A DNA stretch of 64,000 bases from Sequoia sempervirens (taxonomy: Eukaryota; Streptophyta; Pinopsida; Cupressales; Cupressaceae): NCBI GenBank assembly GCA_007258455.2, contig VDFB02047230.1, positions 153,375,797 to 153,439,796 of the forward strand. The letters are read 5' to 3'. Below, piece after piece: positions 11,975-23,260 of the stretch (its first letter is position 1; every line of letters starts with the position of its first letter). The position numbers and the translations under genes are program-made. Below the pieces are notes generated by a model. The model searched no databases, had not been told where the DNA came from, and was given only the letters and a program-made list of their open reading frames with translations.

Positions 11975-13269
11975 TGTTGAAAATTGAGGTGTTTATGTAG
12001 CTTAATACTTTGTAAAACTTTAAGATTGCTGATCTAAATATGCTTTTCCTTTGTTATAGATTCTTTGTGGGTGATTATCTGATTAACTCATTTTACTGTT
12101 TGTAGAATTTAGACAGAAGTTGATAGAAGAAGTAGATAGGATATTAGAAAGATTACACAAGAATATACCATGGAGAAACCCTTTTAGGAAAAAAATCCAC
12201 CAAGAATTAATCTATTATTGAATCTCTAAAGTAGATTGCAATAACTCCAATTCTTGCTTGAGAATGCCTCTTTTTCCTTCACCAAAACTTCTTCACAACC
12301 TGCAATAAAACTAATAATCACTCTCTTCAACTTGCTTGAGATAAATAGGCTTTGATTGACTTTGTAAACTCCAATTGAGTTACAATTACAATGTTCAAGC
12401 CCTATCCCTATAAGGTACGCCTATCTCTTCCAAGTAGAGTTTAACTATGAAGAACAATGTTAAATCCTCATCTTCATGCATTTGGGCATCCCAAACTGAA
12501 GTGCCAACTCAATCTTTATTCCATAAATATCTTCAAGGCTTCATCCTCAAAGTAGGCACCCAAAAGTGGTCCCAATTAACTGAGCCTTCTTAAATATCTT
12601 ACCATGGAAAGGAGGTAATTCCAAGAAGCCAACTTGGGTGCCCAAGTTGGGTCCAAGTCATTTCTTGTTATCTGAAACATTTCTCAACACCATTCATGCA
12701 AGAATGGTCATCCCCTATTAACTGGAGGTGGTCCCTATTATCTGTCATGTAAATCAAGTCATTAGCCATGCATTCCAAGTTAACTAAAGTCAGCTAGCAT
12801 TCAACAAAAACTAATTGAAGATAACTCAATCATAACTAAACTGAATTGAATTGAATTGAACTAAACTGAACTAAACTGATTCTGAACTGAACTAAACTAA
12901 ACTAAACTAAACTAATCTGAATTGAATTGAACTAAACTTCATGCATGAAAACATCAAACCCTAACTCCTAGTATCTTTACATGCATTCAAAAGTGTTATT
13001 TCTTACTCTGAAAAGTTAACTGAACTCAAGGTGAGTGTCACCTACCATGTGGGTTCCCCATGTGCCCCTATTATTTAGGAACTCATAATGGACACCCTCA
13101 CATGCTCCTAACATTTAGAATTAATTACAAATGTCAATTAGCATGATTATTTCATCAAATATTATTCTCTTCCTAATCCTAGTGTTGATGAACACATTCT
13201 GAGGACTTGGGAGATACATGAAATAAATAATGTTTTGGATTGCAATTAAATGGCATCTTATTTCCAACA
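11975..13269. mobile_element. Solo LTR (1,295 bp) nested in integrase, TSD CTTGT
   Basis: The insert runs from TGTTGAAAATTG to TTTCCAACA and is flanked by CTTGT at 11,970-11,974 and 13,270-13,274. The integrase frame is continuous across the join once the insert is removed. It has no coding capacity and no paired LTR, so it is read as a solo LTR left by recombination. A segment near 12,170-12,215 (GGAGAAACCC, AAAAAAATCCACC) resembles the R/U5 region of copia LTRs on the plus strand, but the family is not certain. Confidence 0.88.
12838..12940. repeat. CTGAA/CTAAA pentamer-like low-complexity tract
   Basis: Within the solo LTR, about 100 bp consist of degenerate five-base units such as TTGAA, CTGAA and CTAAA, including a run of CTAAA copies near 12,893-12,912. 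Confidence 0.8.
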
Positions 13270-14499
13270 CTTGTCAATAAGCTTCTTGACCTGATCCTGA
13301 TGTTCGGCGATGCGGTTAGCCACCTAAACTCGATTCACTTCCAATTTGGAGAGATACATAATGCGCTTATCAATAGAGTTATCAAAATTATTGTCCTCAA
13401 TGGACTTAGCTAATTTGAGGATTGTAAGTTCCAATGTTATGGGAAACTCAACATTCAATCTATACAAGAGTTGAAAGGGAGACATACCAATTGCTTGCTT
13501 CAGAGTTATCCTATCTACCCACAAAGCATCATACAAAGCTTTGTGCCACAAATATTAATTTTCTATCCACCAGCTTGTGGATGATTATTACCAAATTCTT
13601 GTTGCTTGATTTGGCTTGGTCATTACCTTGTGGGTAATGGTCAGAAGAGTGTGACAAAGTTATGCCATGTTCAAAATAGAACTCAATGATCTTGCTTGAG
13701 GAGAAGGTAGAAGCATTGTCAACAACAATTTTGTTTGGCACATCGAACCTGGAAATGATATTTTCTTTTAAGAAACTACACACCACTTTAGTAGTAGCAA
13801 GCTTAGTAGGAACTGCTTCCACCCACTTAGTGAAATAATCAGTCGTAGTTAGGACATAGGTGTGTCCTGCACTTGATGATGGATTAACTACATCGATGAA
13901 GTCAATTCCCCACTACTAGAAAGGTTCCTCAATAACAAAAAGTTTTGATGGAAAATCTACCAACTTAGGCTTACCAATGAACTGTTGACATAGCTCACAC
14001 TTACGTACCTAAGAGTATGCATCTAGAAAGAGTGTGGGCTAGTAGTACTTAGCTCTCAAGATTTTGTGAGTGGTTACTAGCACAGAGAAGTTTTCTCCAC
14101 ATGCCAAGTCATGGTATGACTTCAACAATCTTTGTTGTTCTTTATAAACACATCGTAGAAAATTCCCATCCATTACATGCTTGTACAAGCTATTGTCCCA
14201 TAAGACAAAGTTTGCTGATTTTAGTTTGATGGTTATTTTTTCCTTTGAGGTCAAATGATCAAGACATTCCCCATATGTGAGGAAATGAGCAATGTTGGAA
14301 TACCATTCGTCAGTGGTGCTGACAAACAACACCATCAAAAGTTCACTTGAATCTACCTCTTCATTTTCTGAAATTTCCTCATCAGGATTATTTTCAGTGA
14401 TAAGGTGACAGAGTCCATGCCCACATAAAACTTGGTAGGTTTGTTTTCCATGCCATATTCTTGAATCTTGGCAATCTAATTGCCTCTTTTCATTCCAAA

Positions 14500-15600
14500 T
14501 TCTTGTGTTAAGATGATCATTCCAAATTCTTGTGTTAAGATGAATTTAACAGTTGAATCTGGGACTAGAACCAAAAATGTTTAACAACTTTGACCATAGG
14601 GAAAGCATGTTTTTCCATCTAAGAATATTTCAATTCATAATTCTTTAGAGGGAAGCTCATGAATGCAATGGGAGATTCAAAACCCTCACTGTTTTCTTGT
14701 ACCAAAATTTCCAAAAGTGTATGCTCGGAAGCATAACTGTACATGATGAATTATTTGGTGTAGTTAGGGCAGACTAACACTGACCCATAACCAATGGCCT
14801 CCTTGATGTCATCGAACACATATTTCCCTTTTGACGTCTAATGAAAAGTGGTATTACCTTTCATCATATTTACAATATGATGAGTCTTTTCTGTAAAGTC
14901 TAGAAGGAACCTTCACAAAAAGTTTACCTTGCCAAAGAAGGAATGTACAACCTTCTTGCTTGATAGCAGGGTAAGTGATTTGATACTATTGAATCCTTCT
15001 AAGTCAATCTTGAATCCCTCTATGGACACTATGTGACCAATAATTTTTCCTTTTGTAACCCCAAAAATTGACTTTTGGGGTTCAAGGAAATACCATGCTG
15101 TCGACATCTCTCCAAGATTTGCCTTAGATGATAACAATTTTTATGATTCTTTTTAGAGAACACTGTAAGATCATCAAGATACACTATGATAAACTTACCC
15201 ATCACATCATGAAAATCCAAGTCCATAGCACGTTGGAACATGGTGCCAACATTGATCAGGCCAAAAGGTATTCTGCGATACACAAAAGTACCCCATGGCA
15301 TTGTGAAAGTCATCTTGTGTTGATCGCTTGAATTAACTTCAATCTGGTTGTAACCGGAGAAACCATCTAGCAAGGAGAGCATTTTGGATCTGGTCACATT
15401 TTGGAGAACTTAGTCCATCACTGGAAGAGGATAATTATCCTTGAGTGACAATTGGTTTAGATTTCTAAAATTCACACAAATATGGATCTCACCATTTTTC
15501 TTACGAACAAGAACAATATTTTCTATCCATGTTGAATAATGGATAGGGAATATTATTCAAGCATTCAACATTTTTTGAACTTCTACAAGGATCGTTCCAA
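14500..15600 (-). pseudogene. Reverse transcriptase and gypsy RNase H of the giant element
   Basis: On the minus strand the RT starts near 15,600 with WIENIVLVRKKNGEIHICV (15,540-15,480), then NFRNLNQLSLKDNYPLP, LDGFSGYNQIEV, the TFVYRRIPFGL palm motif and the catalytic box YLDD (near 15,170). The thumb follows with FGVTKGKIIGHIVS. The RNase H (about 14,880-14,500) is recognised from YASEHTLLEILVQ and the MSFPLKNYELKYS region. Unlike the relic at 3.5-5.6 kb, no second RNase H follows: only about 50 codons separate this RNase H from the integrase linker. In-frame stops and frameshifts interrupt it. Confidence 0.9.
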
Positions 15601-16090
15601 AAATCTTTGGGTTGTATTTCCTTTGATTTTGATTATAAGGCAATGCTCCAACTTTGAGAGGAATATTGTGTTGCACCTCCTTTGGTCAGAAGGATTTTAG
15701 ATCTTCATATGAATATGCTAAAACATCCATATACTCTTGTAACAACTGGGAAAACTATTTCCTTTCTTCAACTATGCAACACTTGCCAATGTTTACCATC
15801 TTAGGATCAGCTTCAGCTCCTAAGTTGATTTGTTCAACCTCACTAGATGAGTTAGAGTCTGAGAGTTGCTTCTTGACATAGCGATCATGCTTGTCAAAGA
15901 TTTTCTCTAGAGATACCAATCCTCTGGGAATTTAATTCCCTTTAAGCTGCAATAATTCTTCACCCATAACTAGATGAATATCAGACATAGATTCTCGATG
16001 TGGAGAATCACTTCCTTCAAAGTACAATTCATAAAAATTCTCTTTCTTCTCCAAAAAGGCAACAATTTGATGATCATCATTGAAAATATT

Positions 16091-16705
16091 CTAGTTCTCT
16101 GAATTATCAGGAACACTTGGGCGAAAAACCAACTCAATGGTATAGGTGGAACCTTGAAAGTCTTTATGCGGTATCAAGAGCATGGCCGAAACTGTTAAGG
16201 AATTGGCTTTGGTATTATATTCCATTGGAACTATAGATATATCAAAGGCCTCAAATTCCTCAATGGAATCCCAAAAAATATTACGATAATGCCCGAGTCT
16301 TTCATTTTTTGTTTGGTACAAATTTCTTACCTGACATACTATCAATTCAACATCACCTTGTGCATGAAGATTTTTTATACCTTTCTTTAGTGCAACTTGC
16401 ATTCGTAATAACAAAGCTTCATATTTGGTAGTATTATTAGTGTTATCAAAATGTAATTTGAAAGAGAAAGGGAAAAAATTTCCTATAGGGGAAATGAAAA
16501 ACATTCTTGCTTCGGAATCGATGGAAGAGCAGCTGCCATCAAACCCAAGTAACCAAACACCATTTGAGTCACCAAGGCTGATAGTATCAAAATCTGAAGA
16601 TTCATCATCTGATGAAGATTCATGATTAGAGATAGACAAGTCACCTGATGATGAATCATTTGTTGTTGAGGAAGAATCATCACTCTCCAACTCATGTCTG
16701 GTCAA
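16091..16705 (-). pseudogene. Second (cellular-type) RNase H placed between protease and RT
   Basis: A 204-residue open frame starts with a Ser/Asp-rich segment (residues 1-50) and continues into an RNase H fold of the plant RVT_3 type. FDGSC (about residue 54) holds the first acidic residue, the TNNTTKYEALLL stretch the second (Glu), QGDVELIV the third. The last conserved site reads KANSL, with Asn where Asp is usual (codon 16,202-16,204), so the copy is probably inactive. It sits upstream of RT on the coding strand, after protease. In Tat/Ogre elements as I know them the extra RNase H normally follows the gypsy RNase H. The frame is still open, though its neighbours are broken. Confidence 0.85.
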
Positions 16706-16789
16706 AGATTCACCAACCTCTTATGTTTGCAGATAGTAATTTCCCACGCCTGAAGACTCAAACATAATCTGAGCTCTTGGGTCATTTGA

Positions 16790-17160
16790 TTGGGTTACTG
16801 AAAACTTTGACTCCTTTTTAGGAATCAATTTTTGCATCACACCTTTCACCAGTATTCTAGCTTCAGAAATTTCAATGCTTAGTTCTCCTCTAACATCCTT
16901 ACATAAATTGCGTCTGAGGAGGATTCCTTAAGATGTTGGTACATCGACTACAAGAACTATCATCTTTATCTTATTCTCTAGGTATGCAGCAAATGCATAC
17001 TATGCATCCTTGATTTGGATGATCAAGGGCACTTGTTTGGTATCCATGGAGAAACAATGGATAAAGGTTTTGGTCAGATCTAAGCCTAAGGTAGTAGCTA
17101 CCTTGGTGGGAATCACATTGTCAGATACACTAGAATCTATAACATAGTTACTTAATTTAA
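16790..17160 (-). pseudogene. Retropepsin-like protease region of the giant element
   Basis: On the minus strand a segment reading VLDSSVSDNVIPTKVA, then ATTLGLDL, matches the start of the gypsy aspartic protease, which cuts the polyprotein. The catalytic triplet appears as DSS instead of the usual DSG or DTG. The following part (QVPLIIQIKDA, IVLVVDVPTS) fits the rest of the domain. At least two stops interrupt it. It lies between gag and the RNase H. Confidence 0.7.
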
Positions 17161-17295
17161 AGTTGTTGACAAGTAGGGAGATGAAAAATGGATCAATTCA
17201 TCCAGAGTCTGTTGGAGGGTTGGAAAAAAGGTTACTTTGTGGCATTTTGGGCTTAGAATCAATAGAAACATCAGGAGGTGTATCCTGACTTGGGG

Positions 17296-18833
17296 TTATT
17301 CCTTTGTCTTTGACGAACTTGAAAAGCTTGCCAAATTGGTTGAGATTGGCTTTGAGGTACTTAGCCTTAGACATTTGGACCTTGGTTTTCTTGGCATGGT
17401 CAATAATGTTAAAAGCTTGGAAATAATTTTGTAAACTAGAAGTAGCTCAACTTCACTAATTGGTTTGATAAAAGGCACACTAGTCTTTGGAACTAGAGGA
17501 TTAGCTTTAGGAACAATATGCGTTGATGAAGGGGGACGGGGTGCACTTACTTGTGGGTTTGTTTCTTTCTTGGGTTGCCAAGGGAGAGGAGACCCTCTTT
17601 TGGAAATCATAATTTGTGGCTTCTCCTTTGCTAGTGGAGCAACAAGTTGAGCTTTATCAAGCTAATTCTGTTGGTGCTGCATAAAAATAGCATACGTGTC
17701 TGTCACTAAGTCATCTTCATCATCTTTGTTTTCCATTTGCAAGTAGCTAATCTTGGAGTTGCTAGCCAATTCCATTTCTTCATCTTGAAAGAGATCAACA
17801 TTTTCTTCCTCAAGATAATCTGGTTGTACATAGTCATCTTGTTCAGCCTCATAATATCCCACTACATTATTAGCAAGTGGGGCTTCTAGAGCAAGCCTTC
17901 CTTGAGGCACTAGGAGATGATTATGATTTCTGTTGCCAACATAATTGGGAAAATTCCTCCTTGGGACGTCTTTGTATGTGTTGTTATTGTTGTAAACTTG
18001 CTTCTTCAGATACAAGACTTCATTTTCCAACCTTTAGATCATGGGATCTGTAAAGTTGGAACTGGAATTGGGAGTATTAGCATTGGATGTTGAAGATCCT
18101 GATGCTTGCATCCTTTTGTTGGTGTTGGTATTTATCCTTATCTCTCGAGCAAGGATAATATCATCTTCAAGACTGGTGGCCAATTGCTGAGTTGCTTCAA
18201 CATTGGTGATATTTTCCCTATGTAAGAAGAAAATTACTTTGGGGAGTTCAGTGTTGATGAAGAAGTACTTGAAGTTGTGATCTGTGGGTCTTGTATCATT
18301 TGAGATCCATGTCGCATCTTGTTGAACTTAGCTATGAACTCATGCATGGGTTTATGATCCTATTTTTGCATGGTCGTGAGTTGCACCAACAAGGCATGTG
18401 AATCTTCAGCAGGTTTGAATCTTTCTTCAAAATTTGTGCGAAGAGTGGCCCAGTTGGTGACTAAAGCATTTGGAAGAGTATAGAACCATTCGACTGCAAC
18501 CCCTTGGAGGGATTCAATAAACAATATTATAGAAACATCTTCATGCTCTATGCCAAGAACACCAAAAACAATGTAGAATGCAGAGATGTGTTCATCATGA
18601 TGTTTTCTATCACCTAGAAACTTTGGGAGATGCTTTCTTGAAACACACAAAATCTCATGTAGAGTTGTGGCCAAATGAAGGGGACCAAAAGCATTTCCCC
18701 ACAATCCTACAGGTGGTGTGGCCATGACTGGTTGCACAACAGGTAACTGAATTGGACACTTGTGGTAAATAGACCAAAAAATTGGAAGAGGAGATCTTTG
18801 TATTCGTGGAGGGTAGCTCGCAACATGTTGCAA
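17296..18833 (-). pseudogene. gag of the giant element (broken)
   Basis: The minus strand from 18,833 gives a 157-residue open frame with a Retrotrans_gag-like core: KHLPKFLGD, FLESLQG-like IESLQGVAVEWFYTLP and WATLRTNFEERF, the capsid region that assembles the particle. Reading then continues through frameshifts to an open part at 18,030-17,662 (LENEVLYLKKQV-like coil, acidic stretch) and to 17,610-17,296 (Pro/Lys-rich, with a VPFIKPISEVELLLV segment). I did not find a zinc knuckle. The true start may lie upstream of the Met at 18,833. Confidence 0.8.
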
Positions 18834-19062
18834 CTGTTACCATATTCATAGAGGAGAAAATAGAAAATTACCTTGCAACAACTCTTCAAAAAGTGGATCT
18901 GCTACTCCTTGAGTCCTCAATCCTCATGTATATATTTGGCCCACCAATATGTATATCTAAATAGGATGATGATTAAAAATTAAAATATACAAGAGAACAA
19001 TAAGAAACTGGAAAACTTATTCAATTCAATCAAAAGCGTGAGGCTTAGATTGCATGTGTCAT

Positions 19063-19080
19063 TCTCCAATGGAGTTTCCA
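19063..19080 (-). other. Primer-binding site, tRNA-Arg-like (degenerate)
   Basis: Six bases inside the 5' LTR end, the minus strand reads TGGAAACTCCATTGGAGA. From memory, tRNA-Arg-type primer sites of Tat/Ogre elements resemble TGGCGACTCC..TGGGGA. The differences are mostly what decay at CpG sites would give. The assignment is tentative. Confidence 0.5.
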
Positions 19081-20142
19081 AAAAACTATTGGGTGAAAAT
19101 TATGTAATCACCTTTTCAATAGATTACACAACCTAGATTTCAACCACAACTGTGTGAGATATAATCTCTCCTCTCAGAAAGGGGAGGCACCCTTCTTGCT
19201 GCTAACAAAAGCTAAGTAGAACTAATTAAGTATTTACAAAATGTACACTACACTTATGAAATGGGGGGGGGAGTGATTCACATTCATGCTTCTCTCTTTT
19301 TTTAGAGAAGATGTTTTACAATGCTTCATAGTTGATAGTTCTTATTCAGAATAACTTTAAACTATAAACAACCAGTAATTCCAATACCTCTATCTTGTCA
19401 AAGAAAAGTGTAGAGATACCAGGTATGATAATAATAACAATAAAATAAAGAGAGAAAAGCTCACAAAGGAACAAAGTCATTTTGTAGCTTTTCAATGATG
19501 GATCCATGAGAATTGTAATGTTTATTGTATTAGAAGCACAAAGTCTTCTTAGATACAACAATTCCTTGAACAACATGAATGATTACAAGCACAAAGTCTT
19601 GTAGATCATTCAACAATAGTAACCAAACATAAACGTAAATTCAAACAAAGAATGTAACACAAATTTTACATAAATCTATTTGAAGACCTTCAGATCTCAT
19701 TTACTAACCACTACCGATAAGATCAATCCAAAATACTATCGACTCCAACTCAAAGTCTGGTATGCAATTCTCTTCTTTATTGATCATATTTTTCATTCAC
19801 AAACATGAACACAAAATTTCACAAATCTACTTCAAAAACGATAGCACTTTGTTGCAAAATACTAAAGGTAAAGATTACATTAGAAATCCCTCTTATTTAT
19901 AAAAGAGATGGAAGAGAAAATATAGGAAATTAGTTCAATAAAATTAGGAAAATTAGGTGAGCTAATTTAGGAAAATCTCACCTAACTTTGACTAAGTCAA
20001 AATGTAATTCATCTTCATGAAACTACATCTCAGATTTTTAGTGTAATTACATTTGCTAAAAAGACATTTAAGATGTCAAAAACTATTTACAAGATGCATA
20101 AGGGGAAGCATAAAAAATTCTAACATTGGAGATCAAGAATCT

Positions 20143-22785
20143 TCATGGTTCCTTGCTTTGGGTGCGGAAGTCTTCATACTTCTTCTTGGTCTCCTGCGTG
20201 AATGTCTCATCTAGACCAACAGTGTAATCCACAATGGTGTTAATTCTGGTGATTGATCTCATGGTAGATGAGTAAACCTTTTTGTACTTGTCAAGATGCA
20301 TCTTGATGTTGTCAAGAGTGAGCCATGTATCACAAATAAAATGCATGAAGGTCTTTGAAAATTTTTCACTCTCTGCTTGCTTCATGATGACTTCTTTGAA
20401 GATCTCAGAAAGTTTAGTGGACGAGAGGAAGATACAATTTTCTTCAAGGAGCTATCCTGGTAACTCCTTAATCCCCTTTTTAAGGATAGTATGATGTCCT
20501 TTGACATATTCCTACACTTGGTGGAGATCTTCGGTAAGAGACTTGATTATCTGGATACGATGTTTGAGAGATTCTCTTACTTCTATATATTTCTCCTTGT
20601 GAGGAATTATCCCAACTTCCACCAATTTGCTGAGCTTTGCCTATTTCATTTGTGACCACAATAATAGGAAATTTTCCATTTCTTTCCACTCTTGGGAAAG
20701 AACACTTTATTCCTTATCAAGTTCTATTTTGAGCTTGCCTATCTAGGTAGCTTTTTCATCTACAACAATTATAACCTGGGAACCATATTCTGTAATTTCA
20801 TCAATAAAATCATATAACACTTTTCCTTTGGAAGCAAACTTCTCAGCCTTCTTCATAGTTGGGCCCTCAACGCTTATCATTTGCAAAGGTTGTGCATTAC
20901 TTGAAGATCCTAGAAGTCTCCTTAAAATAGTGGCATAATTCTCTGCCTTTTGTTTGTACATGTTTCGGGCTTGCTCCATTTTGTCAAGCCTTCCTGCCAA
21001 TGCATCCAAGGTTACCTGTGCACTTGCCTTTGCACTTTCATTCATGACCTTTCCAAGCTAGACTCTTGTTACAGTGTAGTCCTCCATATTTACATCCCCT
21101 TCCTCTTGAGTTGGTACACCAATCTCTGCATACTTATGACTGGCCTTGCCAACATGAAGTCGTGAATGCACTTTTGGATTTTTCTTCCCCTTGGCTTTTG
21201 GAGGGGCTCTCTTCAAGATCGAGCTCTTCTAGAGAGATCATTTTATTTTTTCATTTTGATACTTGAGATGCCAACAAAGGGGGAAGAGAGGCAGTGCGAT
21301 ATTCTTGGATAACTATCAACACTTTTGTCACTGCTACTTCTGAAGAAATGACTAGTATAGTGACAATTGGGGTAGTGTCTTTCATAACTACTTCAATAGA
21401 TTGCACACCAAGTTGACCATGCAAGGATTCATTCATGAACTTGTTGAATTTAGCTTCTGAAGTGATCATAGGATGGAGATGATAGGCTGGGAATGGATGA
21501 TGGAGGGCTCGACAAAATATCAATCATTTGTATATTTGAAACTGATGGAGGAGTATCAAGTACGGTTGGTGCTACAGGGGGTTGTGAAATGTCCACTGTA
21601 GTTATTGTAGATGTAGGAGGAGGTGATGTAGGAAATGGAGGTGGAGTGTTAGGATTAGGATGTTGGTATGTGGCGACTGATCATGCTATATTGTATAGCC
21701 CATGGTATACTGTACACCCTGGCCCCCCATCCTCGCCGGGGTCCGGGGTCGGGCCAGGCCCCAGGAGGGGGTTTGGGGGCGCAACCCCCGAGAAATTTTT
21801 TTTGCCATTTTTTTTGCGTCGTCAGCAAAAAAGGAAAAATCTCCGAAAAAGAAAGAAAACTGACTTTGTAAAACCCTAATTCTAGAAGCTTCTAAAAGCT
21901 TGTTAAAAGGGGTTGGGATGGGGGTTACAGTATGAAGAAAAACGAGATTATTCGCAAGATTGTAATAGGTTTTGCACTGGATAATAAAAGTATTGGATGG
22001 CTGTGGTTTGGTGGATGTAGCCTAGATTGGGTGAACCACGTTAAATTCTCTGTGTTATGATTTATTCTGTGTATGTTTTAGTTTCTCTGTTTATTATATA
22101 AATATGCATTTAATTGTTAGATATCTGCCATCTCTAACCCTAACATAGGAGGTGTATGAGGAACATTTGAAGTTATGGGTGATGATGTTTGGGGAAGATC
22201 CTTGACTACATTCTTATGTGGAGATATAGTCTATTCTTCATCATGCCCGAGTTCCTGTTTATCACCCTCTTGCTCTTCTTCTTAATCACCTTCTTGATCT
22301 TCAGATTCTTGTTCTCCTACAGAATCTTCTTCCTCATCAGAGTCTGCTTCTTCAAAATCTTCTTCTTTAGTAGATTCCTCACTTGTAGTTTCTTCTTCTT
22401 TGGAATCTACCTCTTCGAAAATAGGCCCTTTTCCTTTTGAGTGAGATTGTTCAGATTTTGTGACCTCTTATTCTTGGATGGCCTATGTATCCTTCTTGCC
22501 AACAATGAACTTAATCCTAGGGCCTCTTCGGGAAGAATTGGGAATAGCGTCATGTTTATCTTTCGTGCTAGGTTCTTGTTGTTGTCTATGTTCTACTCTA
22601 GGTTCCTCTCCTTTTGACTCTGTCCTATAGGCTTTCATATCAAAGCCATGTTTGTACAACCACTCTACAATGTTAGCTAATATGGGATCAAGCCTCTCTC
22701 TAATGGAGACACTTTCCTTCTTGGACCATTGGATTGTAGTCAAAGGTATTTTGGAAATCTCATTTTCATTGTAAGGAGCTTTCAT
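20143..22785 (-). pseudogene. LTR-encoded hypothetical protein, 5' LTR copy (broken)
   Basis: The minus strand from 22,785 begins MKAPYNENEISKIPLTTIQ and stays open for 100 residues (SKKESVSIRERLDPILANI, YKHGFDMKAY, then SRRGPRIKFIVGKK). An acidic part, a Pro/Ser/Thr-rich part, a 100-residue open stretch at 21,045-20,743 (ARNMYKQKAENYATILRRL, DEITEYGSQVIIVVDEKAT) and a final 80-residue open stretch at 20,385-20,143 (ESEKFSKTFMHF, DYTVGLDETFTQE) follow in the order seen in the 3' LTR. A solo LTR (21,661-22,145) and point damage interrupt it. Without the insert the span would code for roughly 700 residues. It resembles no enzyme I know; coiled coil dominates the C-terminal half. Confidence 0.72.
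21661..22145 (+). mobile_element. Solo copia-type LTR (485 bp), TSD TAGGA
   Basis: The insert starts TGTTGGTATG and ends ACCCTAACA, with TAGGA at 21,656-21,660 and 22,146-22,150. The 3' LTR of the host element shows the empty site. A GC-rich, CpG-rich block at about 21,720-21,800 (GGGGTCCGGGGTCGGGCC, GGGGGCGCAACCCCC) contrasts with the AT-rich surroundings. GGGTGAACCACGTTAAAT near 22,030 resembles the R/U5 part of copia LTRs read on the plus strand. Confidence 0.92.
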
Positions 22786-23011
22786 GATGTCACCTTGAGG
22801 ATCCCTTGATGAGATCTAGAGAGAAATTGCAAAGATGGTGGATCAAAAAATGTTAGATGAAAAAGCAACATTGGCAAGTGTGAAGCGAGCAATGATGGCG
22901 AGGAAGCATGAAATGAGCAATGAGGCATAGAAAACGATGCGAGAGTGAAGAAACGGGGTCCAAAGTGAAAATGGAGCAAGTTTGAAGAGTCTAAGGAAAA
23001 AATTTCCAAAA

Positions 23012-23260
23012 GTGTAGGAGCACTGAAAATAGCGCTTCTCACTTAGAGAGATGTTTTCAGGTGTAAGGGTGTTGAAAATTGGCGCCCTTACATCTCCTTC
23101 ATGAAAGTTTGGTAATTGTGTCAAGGCACTGAAAATCAATGCCTTGACATTTTTCCTTCGAAAGATATTGATTCAAGTGTAATGGAAGACTAATTTAGCA
23201 CCTTTGCACTTAGGTGAAAAGTTACTCCATGTAGGAGCGGTGATTTTCACCGCTCCTACA
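23012..23260. repeat. Cluster of 31-nt hairpins in the 5' LTR
   Basis: Four inverted repeats lie at 23,012-23,042, 23,062-23,092, 23,119-23,149 and 23,230-23,260, each 31 nt. The last is perfect: 14-nt arms TGTAGGAGCGGTGA and its complement around TTT. The third has one mismatch in 14. The arms differ between hairpins (AAGGG/CCCTT, CAAGG/CCTTG, AGGAG/CTCCT) but pair within each. A weaker relative lies near 23,284-23,315. Confidence 0.85.

Larger units (their letters stand above)
11751..14340 (-). pseudogene. Integrase of the giant element, split by a solo LTR
   Basis: Reading the minus strand from about 14,340: an upstream linker, then a zinc-binding N-terminal part ending in VRKCELCQQF (about 13,990); the catalytic core with IDFIDVV, VDNASTF and the HYPQGNDQAKSSNKN region (about 13,930-13,560), where the usual catalytic Glu position reads Lys; then a C-terminal part with ALWVDRIT and IGMSPFQLLY. 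At 13,274 the frame reads ...KLIDK and breaks into a solo LTR. It resumes at 11,969 as KAKSQNFQIGDLVLLWDK and ends at a TAA at 11,751. Removing the insert and one TSD copy joins the two parts in frame. Further stops and a frameshift show it was inactive apart from the insertion. Confidence 0.9.

Noticed and set aside
12838..12940. Regular spacing resembling a CRISPR or telomere-like array
   Set aside because: Units are five-base low-complexity steps without spacers, in a plant nuclear context.
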